DNA of 64,000 bases, taken from positions 3,348,001-3,412,000 of the forward strand of contig OZ244147.1 in assembly GCA_965216105.1 (NCBI GenBank), given 5' to 3'. Under the pieces are notes generated by a model. That model ran no database searches. It saw only the letters and a program-made list of their open reading frames with translations, and was not told where the DNA came from. Origin of the DNA: JAALLB01 sp017643495. Lineage in GTDB: Bacteria > Pseudomonadota > Alphaproteobacteria > Rhizobiales > Rhizobiaceae. Positions 25,200-34,407 of the stretch are shown here, piece after piece. A program made the position numbers and the translations under genes. Positions within the stretch are counted from its first letter, which is position 1, and the number at the start of each line of letters is the position of its first letter.

Positions 25200-25646
25200 A
25201 TGGAACTCAGGTTTACCGTCGGTGGACGCATGTCAAAACCGGTTGAAGACGTATTCGAAGCAGTTGTGAATCCTGATCACCTTTCACGTTTCTTCACTAC
25301 TGGAGGCGCCAAGGGCCGAATTGCCAGTGGCAGCGAGGTTATCTGGGACTTCCATGACTTTCCCGGGGCATTTCCGGTTCTCGTACAGGAAGTCATTCCG
25401 AATGAGAAAATAGTCCTTCAATGGGAAGCAGACGGAAACATTGACACATGGACAACTGTGACGATGGCCTTCCGTTCGCTTGAAGACGGGCGCACCCATG
25501 TTCAGATCAGCGAGTATGGCTGGCCGGATACAGGTGACGGACTGAAGTCCTGTCTCGGCAATTGTGAAGGGTGGACAGGTATGCTCTGCGCCATGAAAGC
25601 CTGGCTGGAACACGGCATCAATCTGCGTGACGGATTTTACAGGTAA
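25200..25646 (+). CDS. SRPBCC (AHSA1-like) domain protein
   Basis: A 148-residue SRPBCC-fold protein with the pattern SKPVEDVFEAVVNPDHLSRF followed by VLQWEADGN and the closing helix GWTGMLCAMKAWLEHGINLR. The start follows AAGGAGG. It is the second ArsR/SRPBCC pair of the region, here divergent rather than coupled, and is followed by a glyoxalase-fold gene. The ligand is unknown. Confidence 0.85.
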   Translation: MELRFTVGGRMSKPVEDVFEAVVNPDHLSRFFTTGGAKGRIASGSEVIWDFHDFPGAFPVLVQEVIPNEKIVLQWEADGNIDTWTTVTMAFRSLEDGRTHVQISEYGWPDTGDGLKSCLGNCEGWTGMLCAMKAWLEHGINLRDGFYR

Positions 25647-25673
25647 TACTTACACCAAAACAAGGAAAATCAC

Positions 25674-26015
25674 ATGATCACACCAGGCCGCAATATTGCA
25701 ATCAAGGTGCCGACACATCAATGGGAAGATACCGCGGCGTTCTACCGTGACCGGGCAGGCTTGAAGGTGACACGGGAGCTGGAAGCCAGCACCGCTTTCG
25801 AATTTGGCGGTATAACCTTGTGGATTGACCGTGTGCCGCACCAGAGCCAGTCAGATGTATGGATTGAACTGTTTACAGACGATCCGGATGCGGCCCTGGT
25901 TGATCTCGGGAGTCCGAAACGGGATGAACTGGAGCCACTTACCGAAGTCACAGGCCACTGGACTTCTGACCCTTCCGGAACCGTAATTTTGTTGCGGAAA
26001 CCCCGAGCAGAATGA
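25674..26015 (+). CDS. VOC-family (glyoxalase/bleomycin-resistance fold) protein
   Basis: A 113-residue protein of one VOC module pair: NIAIKVPTHQWEDTAAFYRD opens the first beta-alpha-beta unit and FEFGGITLWIDRV the second. The sequence is short and no complete metal triad can be assigned. It is 27 bp after the SRPBCC gene and cotranscribed with it. Confidence 0.75.
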   Translation: MITPGRNIAIKVPTHQWEDTAAFYRDRAGLKVTRELEASTAFEFGGITLWIDRVPHQSQSDVWIELFTDDPDAALVDLGSPKRDELEPLTEVTGHWTSDPSGTVILLRKPRAE

Positions 26016-26060
26016 TTCCATACTTGTCGCGCTGAATGTCACCCTGCAATAGTGAGACAC

Positions 26061-26438
26061 ATGACCGACAATCCATCAGAAACAGACACCTCCCCAAGTC
26101 TTCGTATCAGGATCATTTTCGGGGAAAACTCGATGCTGGGGCCCGGCAAGGCAGACTTGCTTGGCCACATCCGCGAAACCGGTTCGATTGCGGCCGCCGG
26201 GCGTTGCATGGCCATGAGCTACAAGAGGGCATGGACCCTTGTGGAAGAGATGAACACCGCTTTTCAGATGCCCCTTGTTGAATCAACACGTGGCGGAAAG
26301 AATGGCGGAGGTGCCCGGTTGACCGAGGCCGGCGTGATGGTTCTGGACAATTATCGCAAGCTTGAACGGATCGTGGCAGAAGCAGGCGCAGAAAAAATCG
26401 ATGCTATCCGGTCCATGACAAGGGATATGTCTGACTGA
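26061..26438 (+). CDS. ModE-type HTH regulator (DNA-binding domain only)
   Basis: A 125-residue protein similar to the N-terminal domain of ModE: LLGHIRETGSIAAAGRCMAM and SYKRAWTLVEEMNTAFQMPL. The wing GGKNGGGARLTEAG follows. The C-terminal molybdate-binding (MOP) domains of full ModE are missing, so it may sense molybdate indirectly or act constitutively. The ATG at 26061 is preferred to the GTG at 26052. It precedes modABC, which it probably controls. Confidence 0.8.
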   Translation: MTDNPSETDTSPSLRIRIIFGENSMLGPGKADLLGHIRETGSIAAAGRCMAMSYKRAWTLVEEMNTAFQMPLVESTRGGKNGGGARLTEAGVMVLDNYRKLERIVAEAGAEKIDAIRSMTRDMSD

Positions 26439-26457
26439 AAATAACGCTTGATTGACG

Positions 26458-27297
26458 ATGCCCGATTGCAATATGTTTCCCAACAAAACCAGCAAGCATG
26501 CATGGATGTTTTCAATTTCGAATTTTGCATCTCTCGCCAAAATTGCCATTCTGGCCGGATCTGTCGCCGCATCTGTAGGCATCGTGTTTGCCGAGGCAGA
26601 TGACATCAATGTATTTGCTGCAGCAAGCATGACGAATGTGCTTGCTGAAATCGAGCAAGGCTTTGAGGCTGCATCCGATCACAAACTGACCATATCCTTT
26701 GCCGGTTCATCCATTCTTGCACGCCAGATTCAGCACGGGGCTCCTGCTGATATTTTCATTTCCGCAAATCCTGACTGGATGGATGTCCTCGGGAAGGCAG
26801 GGTTTCTGGAAGCCGGTTCCCGTTTCAACCTGGTCGAAAACAGCCTGGTGCTGATCTCTGCCGACACCAGCGTCAAACAGGCTCCCATCTCCCCTGGGAT
26901 GGACCTCTCCGGATCGCTCGATGGCGGGTATCTTGCAATGGCACTGGTGGATGCCGTACCGGCGGGAATATACGGGAAAGCTGCACTTGAAAGCCTCGGC
27001 CTTTGGGAGACAGTTGCCTCCAAAGTTGCGCAAACCGACAATGTTCGCTCAGCGCTGGCGCTTGTTGCAACAGGGGAAGCACGTTACGGAATTGTCTATG
27101 CAACTGACGCCGTTGCGGAGGATCGCGTCAAGGTTATCGGAACCTTTCCACCTGAAACACACCCACCAATCGTCTATCCTGTGGCACGCATTGCAAACCG
27201 CAATTTTCCTGCTGCACGGGAATTCCTCGACTACCTGCGTGGCCCTGAAGCAAAAGAAGCTTTTGAGCGCCAGGGTTTCGTGGTTACCGGAAAGTAG
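26458..27297 (+). CDS. modA: Molybdate ABC transporter, periplasmic binding protein
   Basis: A 279-residue periplasmic protein that binds molybdate or tungstate and delivers it to ModB. A signal peptide (about residues 15-42, ending near VFAEA) precedes the mature start INVFAAASMTNVLAEIE, the typical ModA opening. LTISFAGSSILARQIQHGAP carries the oxyanion-binding Ser, and SALALVATGEARYGIVYATD is the conserved late motif. Start candidates are the ATG at 26458 and one at 26473. It is the first gene of the modABC transporter, followed six bases later by modB. Confidence 0.92.
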   Translation: MPDCNMFPNKTSKHAWMFSISNFASLAKIAILAGSVAASVGIVFAEADDINVFAAASMTNVLAEIEQGFEAASDHKLTISFAGSSILARQIQHGAPADIFISANPDWMDVLGKAGFLEAGSRFNLVENSLVLISADTSVKQAPISPGMDLSGSLDGGYLAMALVDAVPAGIYGKAALESLGLWETVASKVAQTDNVRSALALVATGEARYGIVYATDAVAEDRVKVIGTFPPETHPPIVYPVARIANRNFPAAREFLDYLRGPEAKEAFERQGFVVTGK

Positions 27298-27303
27298 GCT
27301 TTC

Positions 27304-28002
27304 ATGGATTGGCTCGGCCCGGAAGAATGGAATGCGGTGTTGCTCTCCCTCCGGGTATCGTTTTGGGCTGTGCTATGCAGCCTGCCTCCGGGCATTCTGG
27401 TTGCCTATGCCCTGGCAAGGTGGTCTTTCCCGGGAAAACAGTTGCTGAACGGCCTTGTCCATTTGCCCCTGATCCTGCCGCCGGTTGTTACCGGGTATCT
27501 CCTGTTGCTTACCATGGGTACGCAAGGGGCAATTGGCGGCCTGTTTGCCGAATTCGGAATTGTATTCGCATTCCGGTGGAGTGGTGCAGCACTGGCCGCC
27601 GCAATCATGGCCTTTCCATTGATGGTCAGGGCCATCCGGCTATCCATGGAGGCAATTGATCCCAAGCTTGAGCAAGCCGGCGCTACACTCGGCGCTTCTC
27701 CGGCATGGGTATTCCTGACGATAACCTTGCCCATGTCCCTCCCCGGCATCATAGCTGGAACGATCCTTGCCTTTGCCAAGGCGATGGGAGAGTTCGGTGC
27801 GACCATCACATTCGTCTCCAACATTCCCGGCCAGACGCGCACGGTCCCATCAGCCATTTACGCCTTTCTACAGGTGCCGGGAGGCGAGAGTGCTGCGATC
27901 CGGTTGGTAATTGTGTCTGTTGCAATTGCCATGGCAGCGCTTTTCCTATCCGAACTTATCGGCCGACGTGTGGCTGCGAAAGTCGGGGGACGTAATGCTT
28001 GA
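27304..28002 (+). CDS. modB: Molybdate ABC transporter, permease
   Basis: A 232-residue inner-membrane protein with about five helices. The EAA loop that contacts the ATPase (EQAGATLGASPAWVFLTITL with the following PMSLPGI) is intact, and GEFGATITFVSNIPGQTRTV is a ModB hallmark. It overlaps modC by eight bases. Confidence 0.93.
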   Translation: MDWLGPEEWNAVLLSLRVSFWAVLCSLPPGILVAYALARWSFPGKQLLNGLVHLPLILPPVVTGYLLLLTMGTQGAIGGLFAEFGIVFAFRWSGAALAAAIMAFPLMVRAIRLSMEAIDPKLEQAGATLGASPAWVFLTITLPMSLPGIIAGTILAFAKAMGEFGATITFVSNIPGQTRTVPSAIYAFLQVPGGESAAIRLVIVSVAIAMAALFLSELIGRRVAAKVGGRNA

Positions 28003-29071
28003 GGTCTCTGTGCAGCATCGGTTTTCAGACTTTTCCATCAATGCCGATTTCAAAGCTCCGCATGGGGTGACTGCATTGTTTGGCCGCTCGGGTTCAGGCA
28101 AGACCAGCATTGTGAATGCGGTAGCCGGATTGCTGATGCCAGATGAGGGCCGCATATCCCTTGATGACGACCTGCTTCTGGACACCTCAAGGAAAATCCG
28201 GTTGCGGCCCCATCGCAGAAGGCTCGGTTATATTTTTCAGGAAGGCAGACTGTTTCCCCACCTGAGCGCAAGAGGGAACCTGGCTTACGGCTCTTATTTT
28301 GCCCCCCGCAATGCGCCACGGGAAAACTTTGATCGTGTCGTGGAAATGCTGGGGATCGGTCAATTGCTGGACAGGAAACCGGGTGCCCTGTCAGGTGGAG
28401 AGAAACAACGAGTAGCCATCGGGCGGGCACTCCTCTCAGCTCCGCGCATGATACTTGCGGACGAACCCCTCGCAGCACTTGATGAGGCCCGAAAGGCCGA
28501 GATCCTTCCTTACCTGGAACGCCTGCGGGACGAAGTATCAATACCGATACTGTATGTAAGCCATTCCGTTTCCGAGGTAGCGCGTCTGGCGACCAGTGTT
28601 GTCGCCATTGAAAACGGCAAGGTGACAAGTCATGGCCCGGCAGTTGATGTTCTGGGAGACCCGGCAGTACTACCAGCGGGTGCACGTGAAGCGGGTGCCT
28701 TGCTGACAGCGCGCGTGGAAACCCATCATGAAGACGGCATAAGTGAACTTAATGCCGGTGGCATTCCCCTTTTCTTGCCCCGGGTACCCAGAAACCCCGG
28801 ATCGGAAATCCGAATCCGCGTCGCAGCGCATGATGTCATCATCTCACGCAACCGCCCGGAAGGCCTTTCTGCGCTCAACATTCTCCCGGGCATTGTGCAG
28901 GAAGTGCGATCGGGAGATGGTCCAGGGGTGATGATAGCACTGGACACAAAAGCCGGACGGATACTCGCGCGCATCACGCGCCGTTCAGCACAAACACTGG
29001 AGCTTTCCCCGGGTGTGCACGTTCATGCAGTCATCAAAACGGTTTCGGTAGCCCCGCATGATGTTGGCTGA
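27995..29071 (+). CDS. modC: Molybdate ABC transporter, ATPase
   Basis: A 358-residue ATPase. The start ATG at 27995 gives MLEVSVQHRF and an 8-bp overlap with modB; the frame open further upstream is unused. Walker A GRSGSGKTS, signature LSGGEKQRVAIG and Walker B MILADEPLAALDE are intact. The C-terminal region (about 290-355) is the MOP/TOBE molybdate-binding domain (SALNILPGIVQEV, LELSPGVHVHAVIKTVSV). It energises molybdate import. Confidence 0.95.
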   Translation: MLEVSVQHRFSDFSINADFKAPHGVTALFGRSGSGKTSIVNAVAGLLMPDEGRISLDDDLLLDTSRKIRLRPHRRRLGYIFQEGRLFPHLSARGNLAYGSYFAPRNAPRENFDRVVEMLGIGQLLDRKPGALSGGEKQRVAIGRALLSAPRMILADEPLAALDEARKAEILPYLERLRDEVSIPILYVSHSVSEVARLATSVVAIENGKVTSHGPAVDVLGDPAVLPAGAREAGALLTARVETHHEDGISELNAGGIPLFLPRVPRNPGSEIRIRVAAHDVIISRNRPEGLSALNILPGIVQEVRSGDGPGVMIALDTKAGRILARITRRSAQTLELSPGVHVHAVIKTVSVAPHDVG

Positions 29072-29132
29072 ATGACAGGGTGAAAACCTGAAAGTTTGAC
29101 ATGCAGTAATTTTACTGCATATTATCAGCCGC

Positions 29133-29831
29133 ATGAATGACAACCGGACTGATCTAGTGCTCAAGGCAATGGCGCACCCTGAACGTCGCCGTATTTTCGC
29201 GTCGCTGCACAGAAAGCCCGAACAATCACTTTTTGAAATCTGCACCACATCACATGCAACAAATGGACAGGCTCTTTCGCGCCAAACAATCTCTCAACAT
29301 TTGAACGCCCTGGAAAAGGCAGGACTGATTGAGAGCAGCTGGAAGGGAAGAACCAAAATGCATTCAGCCAAAGCCTCGCCCCTGAAGGAAGCTTATGAGG
29401 ATGTGTTAAAACCATATCTGCAGGAAAGGAACGCCATGCAAATCCACATCACAAGCATCTTTGTTGATGACCAGTCCAATGCTCTAGAATTCTATACCAA
29501 CAAGCTGGGCTTCAAACCAAAGAACGATATTCCAGTGGGCGAGCATCGCTGGTTGACGGTGGTCTCTGCCGAGCAACCTGAAGGCACGGAACTGCTTCTT
29601 GAACCAAGCGACCATCCGGCTGTGCCGCCCTTCAAGAATGCGTTGATGGCTGACGGCATACCCGCCGCATCATTTCGCGTTGAAAACCTGGATGCTGAAT
29701 TTGAACGCCTGACAAAACAGGGCGTCAAGTTTACCCAAGCCCCGATTGAGGCAGGCGATGTCAGCATGGCTGTCCTTGATGATACCTGCGGCAACCTTGT
29801 TCAATTGGTGCAATTGCACCGCCAAACATGA
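29133..29831 (+). CDS. ArsR-type HTH fused to a VOC (glyoxalase-fold) domain
   Basis: A 232-residue two-domain protein. Residues 1-100 are an ArsR-like winged helix (VLKAMAHPERRRIFASLHRK and SRQTISQHLNALEKAGLIES). Residues 102-230 are a complete VOC domain (QIHITSIFVDDQSNALEFYT, ELLLEPSDHPAVPPF, GNLVQLVQL). The reading frame through the junction is uninterrupted, so this is a true fusion. The VOC domain may be the ligand sensor of the regulator, or an enzyme fused to its own repressor. The promoter region contains repeated ATGCAGTAA/TTACTGCAT half-sites just upstream (29101-29120), suggesting self-regulation. Confidence 0.8.
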   Translation: MNDNRTDLVLKAMAHPERRRIFASLHRKPEQSLFEICTTSHATNGQALSRQTISQHLNALEKAGLIESSWKGRTKMHSAKASPLKEAYEDVLKPYLQERNAMQIHITSIFVDDQSNALEFYTNKLGFKPKNDIPVGEHRWLTVVSAEQPEGTELLLEPSDHPAVPPFKNALMADGIPAASFRVENLDAEFERLTKQGVKFTQAPIEAGDVSMAVLDDTCGNLVQLVQLHRQT

Positions 29832-29985
29832 TCCTAAGCAAAACAATGTTTTTAATGCAGGGACAAAACGCCATTCTCAAATCCGTGGCCAGGTAGCTGG
29901 CTGGTTGCCATTGGCATCATGCCGGCCTTGCGCCGCATTCAATCCGGATCAAGGCCACCAGTTCTCCGGGCAAGATTTGAATGGA

Positions 29986-30648
29986 TTATTTGAGCACAAG
30001 CCCTGCTATTGTCTGGCGCAGCTCTGCCATTCCAAGATTCTTCTCTGAAGAGGTTGTAATAATCTCGGGAAATGCTGCAGCACGTTTGGCAAGTTTTGCC
30101 AAGGTTGCATCCTCAAGCTTTGCCAGCTGACCCGCCTTGAGCTTGTCAACCTTGGTGAGAATGATCTGGTATGACACTGCTGCCGTGTCTAGCAGATCAA
30201 AAACATCCGCATCATTCGGCTTGATACCGTGCCTCGCGTCAATCAGCACGAATACCCGCCTCAAGGTAGAACGGCCACGCAGATAATCGAATACCAGCCG
30301 GGTCCACGCCTCAACCTGCGATTTTGGAGCCTTCGCAAAACCGTATCCGGGCATGTCAACGATCGCCAAAGGCGGCATGTCCGCAAACCCTGACGGAACA
30401 AAATAATTCAGTTCCTGGGTCCGGCCCGGCGTGTTGGATGTACGGGCAAGACCACGCTGATTGACCAGTGCATTTATCAGCGAGGATTTTCCTACATTTG
30501 AACGCCCCGCAAACGATATCTCCATGGGGCCTTCAGGGGGCAGAAATTTCATCGAAGGAACGCCACGAATGAATTCCCATTGGCGGGCAAACAAAAGCCG
30601 CCCTTCTTCCAGGGCGGCCTCGTTTTCTTCCGGTCCGTTTGATGGCAC
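29986..30648 (-). CDS. engB: Ribosome-biogenesis GTPase EngB (YihA/YsxC)
   Basis: A 220-residue TRAFAC GTPase required for late assembly of the large ribosomal subunit. G1 (GRSNVGKSS), G3 (VDMPGYGFAK) and G4 (LTKVDKLK) are intact, and the linker GLARTSNTPGRTQELNYF is characteristic. It follows yidC by six bases in the conserved rpmH-rnpA-yidC-engB order. Confidence 0.97.
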   Translation of the reverse strand: MPSNGPEENEAALEEGRLLFARQWEFIRGVPSMKFLPPEGPMEISFAGRSNVGKSSLINALVNQRGLARTSNTPGRTQELNYFVPSGFADMPPLAIVDMPGYGFAKAPKSQVEAWTRLVFDYLRGRSTLRRVFVLIDARHGIKPNDADVFDLLDTAAVSYQIILTKVDKLKAGQLAKLEDATLAKLAKRAAAFPEIITTSSEKNLGMAELRQTIAGLVLK

Positions 30649-30654
30649 GGTTAC

Positions 30655-32625
30655 CTAACCTTTCCGGCGACGAGGTTTCTTGCCGCTTGTCGAACTCCGT
30701 TTCCGGGCGGCCTTTGGCTGCACCTTACCGGTATCAGGTTCGTCAGATGGTGCGTCAGCCTCTTGCTTCTCGGACTTTTCATCGACCGGTTTTCCAGTAT
30801 CGGAATTCTTTTCCGGGCTCTTTCTTGAGAATAACCCCTTCAGATTATCCAGCAATTCAATTTTCGCTCCGTGGCGGCGCATGATGAAGCCCTGCTGGAT
30901 GATGGAAAGCGTGTTGTTCCATGCCCAATAGATTACCAGACCTGCCGGGAAAGTTGCCAGCATAAACGTGAACACAACCGGCATCCATTTGAAGATCATC
31001 GCCTGGGTAGGGTCCGGTGGTGCTGGGTTCATCTGCATCTGCAAGAACATTGTTACGCCCATGATCAATGGCCAAACGCCGATCAGAAGGAAAGCAGGTA
31101 CTTCGTAAGGCAGCAGCCCGAACAGGTTGAACACTGAAGTCGGATCAGGTGCAGCAAGATCCTGGATCCAGCCGAAGAAAGGCGCGTGCCGCATTTCGAT
31201 GGTAACAAACAATACCTTGTAGAGCGCAAAGAATACCGGGATCTGGATCAGAATTGGCCAGCACCCTGCAGCCGGATTGATCTTCTCGCGTTTGTAGAGC
31301 GCCATCATTTCCTGCTGCTGTTTCATGCGGTCATCGGAGAAACGCTCCCGCAGCGCCGTCATTTCCGGCTGAACCTTTTTCATCTTGGCCATGGAGGCGT
31401 AAGACATGTTCGCAAGAGGTAGGAAGATGAGCTTGATCAACACAGTGGCGGCAAGGATGGCGACCCCGAAATTTCCGAAAATGCCATTGAAGAAATGGAT
31501 CAGGTGGAAAAGCGGCTTGGTTATGAAATAGAACCAGCCCCAGTCAATGAGCAGGTCGAAATTGAGAAGGCCAAGGTTTTCATCGTATCCGTCAACAATT
31601 TCAGTCTGCTTGGCGCCGGCGAACAGCCTGTTCTGGTATGTTGTCTCGCTACCGGCAGCAACCTGCCTTGCCTCACCAACAAAGTCTGCCTGATAAAGCT
31701 TCTGGCCACGGTCAAAAAAGGCAAACCGCGGCTTGAATGAAGATCCCGGGATCATCGCAGTGGCCCAGTATTTGTCCGTGATACCCAGCCAGCCTGCATC
31801 AACAGATGCCTGCGTGATTTGCCCGTCTTCCTCCAGGTCATCGTAGTCGATTTCCTGAAGGCCATCTTCACCAAGAACACCAATCAACCCTTCATGCAAA
31901 ACGAAAATGCCCTGGGTAACCGGTGTTCCGAAACGCGCCACGCGCCCATAAGGCTTCACATCCACGGGACCGGATGTTGCATTAATCACCTTGTCATCAA
32001 TGGTGAACATGTATTTGTCGTCGAGTGAAATTGTTCGCTCGAAACGCAATCCCTGATCGTTTGTCCAATCCAGGGTGACTGAACCGTTTGCCGTCAGTGT
32101 ATCAGATGAGGCGTTCCATACCGTTGAAGGTCCAGGCACTTCCCCTGCACTTGCAGAGCGGGAATAGCCAAATTCCGCAAAGTAGGCGTTGGCAGACCCG
32201 GCAGGGCTCAACAATTCAATAAGCGGGCTGTCGAGGTCAATTGTCTGGCGATAGTTCTTCAGCTTGATATCGTCGATACGCGCACCGCGAAGATTGATTG
32301 AACCGATCAGTTCGGGCGTATCAAACGAAATACGCTTGGCATCATTTCCTGACTGGCCTGCCGCATTGTCTGCAGCACTAACCGCAGGCGTGTTTGTTTC
32401 ACTTTCTTCACCCGGAATTGCGGCATCCTGCTGCCCCCCGGCAACAACGCCTCCTTCTGCCGGTCCCGGATTTGCAGCGCTTTGTTCCGCCTGACGTTGG
32501 GAGCTGATTTCCGCCTGACGTCGCTCAGCCTCGATCTTCGGACCAAAGTAAAGAAAGTGCCAGGCAAGCAGCACCAGGCCCGAAAGCACGAGTGCGATGA
32601 TGGTGTTCTTGTTGTTACCGTCCAT
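30655..32625 (-). CDS. yidC: Membrane protein insertase YidC
   Basis: A 656-residue insertase that places proteins into the inner membrane alone or with SecYEG. The N-terminal helix (TIIALVLSGLVLLAWHFLYF) is followed by a Glu/Ala-rich linker and the large periplasmic beta-sandwich. The conserved core (from about residue 375, FNGIFGNFGVAILAATVLIK) contains the hydrophilic-groove region and five helices. A long basic C-terminal tail (from about 600) binds ribosomes. The length is on the long side owing to the linker and tail, as usual in rhizobia and relatives. Confidence 0.97.
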   Translation of the reverse strand: MDGNNKNTIIALVLSGLVLLAWHFLYFGPKIEAERRQAEISSQRQAEQSAANPGPAEGGVVAGGQQDAAIPGEESETNTPAVSAADNAAGQSGNDAKRISFDTPELIGSINLRGARIDDIKLKNYRQTIDLDSPLIELLSPAGSANAYFAEFGYSRSASAGEVPGPSTVWNASSDTLTANGSVTLDWTNDQGLRFERTISLDDKYMFTIDDKVINATSGPVDVKPYGRVARFGTPVTQGIFVLHEGLIGVLGEDGLQEIDYDDLEEDGQITQASVDAGWLGITDKYWATAMIPGSSFKPRFAFFDRGQKLYQADFVGEARQVAAGSETTYQNRLFAGAKQTEIVDGYDENLGLLNFDLLIDWGWFYFITKPLFHLIHFFNGIFGNFGVAILAATVLIKLIFLPLANMSYASMAKMKKVQPEMTALRERFSDDRMKQQQEMMALYKREKINPAAGCWPILIQIPVFFALYKVLFVTIEMRHAPFFGWIQDLAAPDPTSVFNLFGLLPYEVPAFLLIGVWPLIMGVTMFLQMQMNPAPPDPTQAMIFKWMPVVFTFMLATFPAGLVIYWAWNNTLSIIQQGFIMRRHGAKIELLDNLKGLFSRKSPEKNSDTGKPVDEKSEKQEADAPSDEPDTGKVQPKAARKRSSTSGKKPRRRKG

Positions 32626-32640
32626 GTAATCCAGTCCAGA

Positions 32641-33093
32641 TCAGGTTTCAGTGCCAGTAGGTGGCTTGCTTCTGCCGGGTTTCCCCTTGCGTTTTGCGCC
32701 ATTTGCCCTTTTAGCGTGAACACGGTCAAGGGCTATCGACAAATCGTTTTTCATTGCGGCAAAATCGCCAACAAGTGCCTGGCGCTTTCCGACCAGCACA
32801 TAATCGTGTCCAGGCTTTGCTTTTGTAGGGAAAACGGCATTAGCAATTTCTCGCAAGCGGCGTTTGATGCGACTGCGAACCACGGCCTTGCCCGTCTTGG
32901 CTGTCACGGTATATCCGACACGAACCGGACCGGACGAAGCCTGTTCGGAATTCGCAGGACGTTGCGAGGCCTGAAGCAAGAAATGTGGTGTGTGAAAATG
33001 TCGGCCTGAACGAAGGCGCAAAAACTCGTGCCGCTTCCTGAGGGTGGGCACCCTCTGCGAAACCTGTGCAGACTTCGGCCCGCTTTGCTTCAA
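32641..33093 (-). CDS. rnpA: Ribonuclease P protein component
   Basis: A 150-residue basic protein that assists the RNase P RNA in tRNA 5' maturation. The signature VRSRIKRRLREI and the opening TLRKRHEFLRLRSGRHFHTP are clear. The lysine-rich C-terminal extension (KRANGAKRKGKPGRSK) is lineage-specific. It sits between rpmH and yidC. Confidence 0.95.
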   Translation of the reverse strand: MKQSGPKSAQVSQRVPTLRKRHEFLRLRSGRHFHTPHFLLQASQRPANSEQASSGPVRVGYTVTAKTGKAVVRSRIKRRLREIANAVFPTKAKPGHDYVLVGKRQALVGDFAAMKNDLSIALDRVHAKRANGAKRKGKPGRSKPPTGTET

Positions 33094-33141
33094 GGCCTGC
33101 TCCTGATCTGCAAATTTTCCTGAAACCTGTTCTGGACGCGA

Positions 33142-33276
33142 TTACGCGGACAGGCGCTTGCGACCCTTGGCACGACGGGCTGCGATTACTCGGCGACCGC
33201 CCTTGGTTGCCATGCGCGAACGGAATCCGTGACGGCGCTTGCGAACGAGATTGCTTGGCTGAAATGTACGTTTCAT
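33142..33276 (-). CDS. rpmH: 50S ribosomal protein L34
   Basis: A 44-residue protein starting MKRTFQPSNLVRKRRHGFRS, with the invariant RxRHGFRxRM core and the KGRKRLSA end. The frame extends 28 codons upstream, but the start at 33276 gives the canonical protein. Confidence 0.98.
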   Translation of the reverse strand: MKRTFQPSNLVRKRRHGFRSRMATKGGRRVIAARRAKGRKRLSA

Positions 33277-33590
33277 CTTGCTATATCCACCTGTCGACCG
33301 GTGAACCCTTGAACTTGCTATGATCCCTTGGGATAGCTGGATACCCAACCGTAACAACATACCGGAGCTGGCCGGATGTGAAACTGAATTGTGGTGAAGG
33401 CATCATGGTGCGCTTGCACGCACATCCCATCGTTGGCGGGCTTATAAGCATCCAATCGGCGCGAGTCAACAAATTTCGCTTCCCCGAGATGGTCATTTCG
33501 CGGCAATGAACACGGAAATGTCATCCATCGTCATGGAAAATCAGGCGGTTTTCATTTAACGCTACGCTGGACAAACAACGGTTTACCCAA
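33277..33590. other. Region upstream of rpmH, containing its promoter
   Basis: No gene. It holds the promoter at 33441-33469 and a long untranslated leader for the rpmH-rnpA-yidC-engB operon, plus the start region of the divergent TVP38-family gene. Confidence 0.5.
33441..33469 (-). promoter_or_regulatory. Sigma-70 type promoter of the rpmH operon
   Basis: On the minus strand TTGACT and TATAAG are separated by exactly 17 bases. The predicted start of transcription lies near 33433, giving a leader of about 155 nt before rpmH. Confidence 0.75.
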
Positions 33591-34370
33591 ATGACTTCCA
33601 AAATCAACAAGACGAACAAGGGTCTCCTGAAACGATGGGGGCCGGTAATTGCCGTTCTGGCATTATTGGGAGCCGGCTATGCAGCAGGCCTGCACGAATA
33701 CGTTTCTGTTTCCAGCCTGGTAAAAAACCGTCAGGCATTGGGTAGCTTTGTTGCAGAAAACCTTTTTGTTTCTGCATTCGGGTTTGTTGCGGTTTACGCC
33801 GTACTGGTGGCCCTGTCTTTTCCCGGGGCCAGTCTGCTGACTTTGACGGCAGGGTTGCTGTTTGGCGGGTTTGCCGGCGGAATCCTGACTGTATTTGGTG
33901 CCACTCTTGGTGCTGTTGCAATCTTTCTTATAGCACGCTCGTCACTGGGCGACTTTCTTGAAGACAAGGCCGGACCGTTCATCAACCGAATGATTGACGG
34001 CTTTCAGAAAGATGCCTTCCAATATCTTCTTACAATCAGGCTGACCCCAGTTTTCCCTTTCTGGGCAGTGAATATCGTACCTGCCCTGCTCAACATGAAG
34101 CTGGCACCCTATACGCTGGCAACCTTTCTGGGCATCATACCCGCAACGTTTGTTTTTGCCTTTATCGGGGCCGGTCTCGACAGTATTCTTGATCGCATCC
34201 GGGAAGAGCAGCCGGGATGTGGTGAAGCGGGGACCTGTTCCTTTGATTTCGGACAGTTGGTAACAACGGAAATGCTTCTTGCCATGCTCGGGCTGGCAGC
34301 CATATCCATTCTGCCCCTGATCATCAGGAAACTGCGTGGCGGCAAACCGATAGCAAAAAAGGAAAGCTGA
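33591..34370 (+). CDS. TVP38/TMEM64 (DedA/VTT-type) membrane protein
   Basis: A 259-residue inner-membrane protein with about six helices. The VTT-domain signature FPGASLLTLTAGLLFGGFAG is followed by LTIRLTPVFPFWAVNIVPAL and FLGIIPATFVFAFIGAGLDS. Family members are linked to lipid scrambling or membrane homeostasis; the exact role here is unknown. It precedes a flavoprotein disulfide-reductase gene by 37 bp, an association common in bacteria. Confidence 0.88.
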   Translation: MTSKINKTNKGLLKRWGPVIAVLALLGAGYAAGLHEYVSVSSLVKNRQALGSFVAENLFVSAFGFVAVYAVLVALSFPGASLLTLTAGLLFGGFAGGILTVFGATLGAVAIFLIARSSLGDFLEDKAGPFINRMIDGFQKDAFQYLLTIRLTPVFPFWAVNIVPALLNMKLAPYTLATFLGIIPATFVFAFIGAGLDSILDRIREEQPGCGEAGTCSFDFGQLVTTEMLLAMLGLAAISILPLIIRKLRGGKPIAKKES

Positions 34371-34407
34371 CCCCCGGTTCGGCTACAAGCATACAGGATG
34401 ATGTTTC

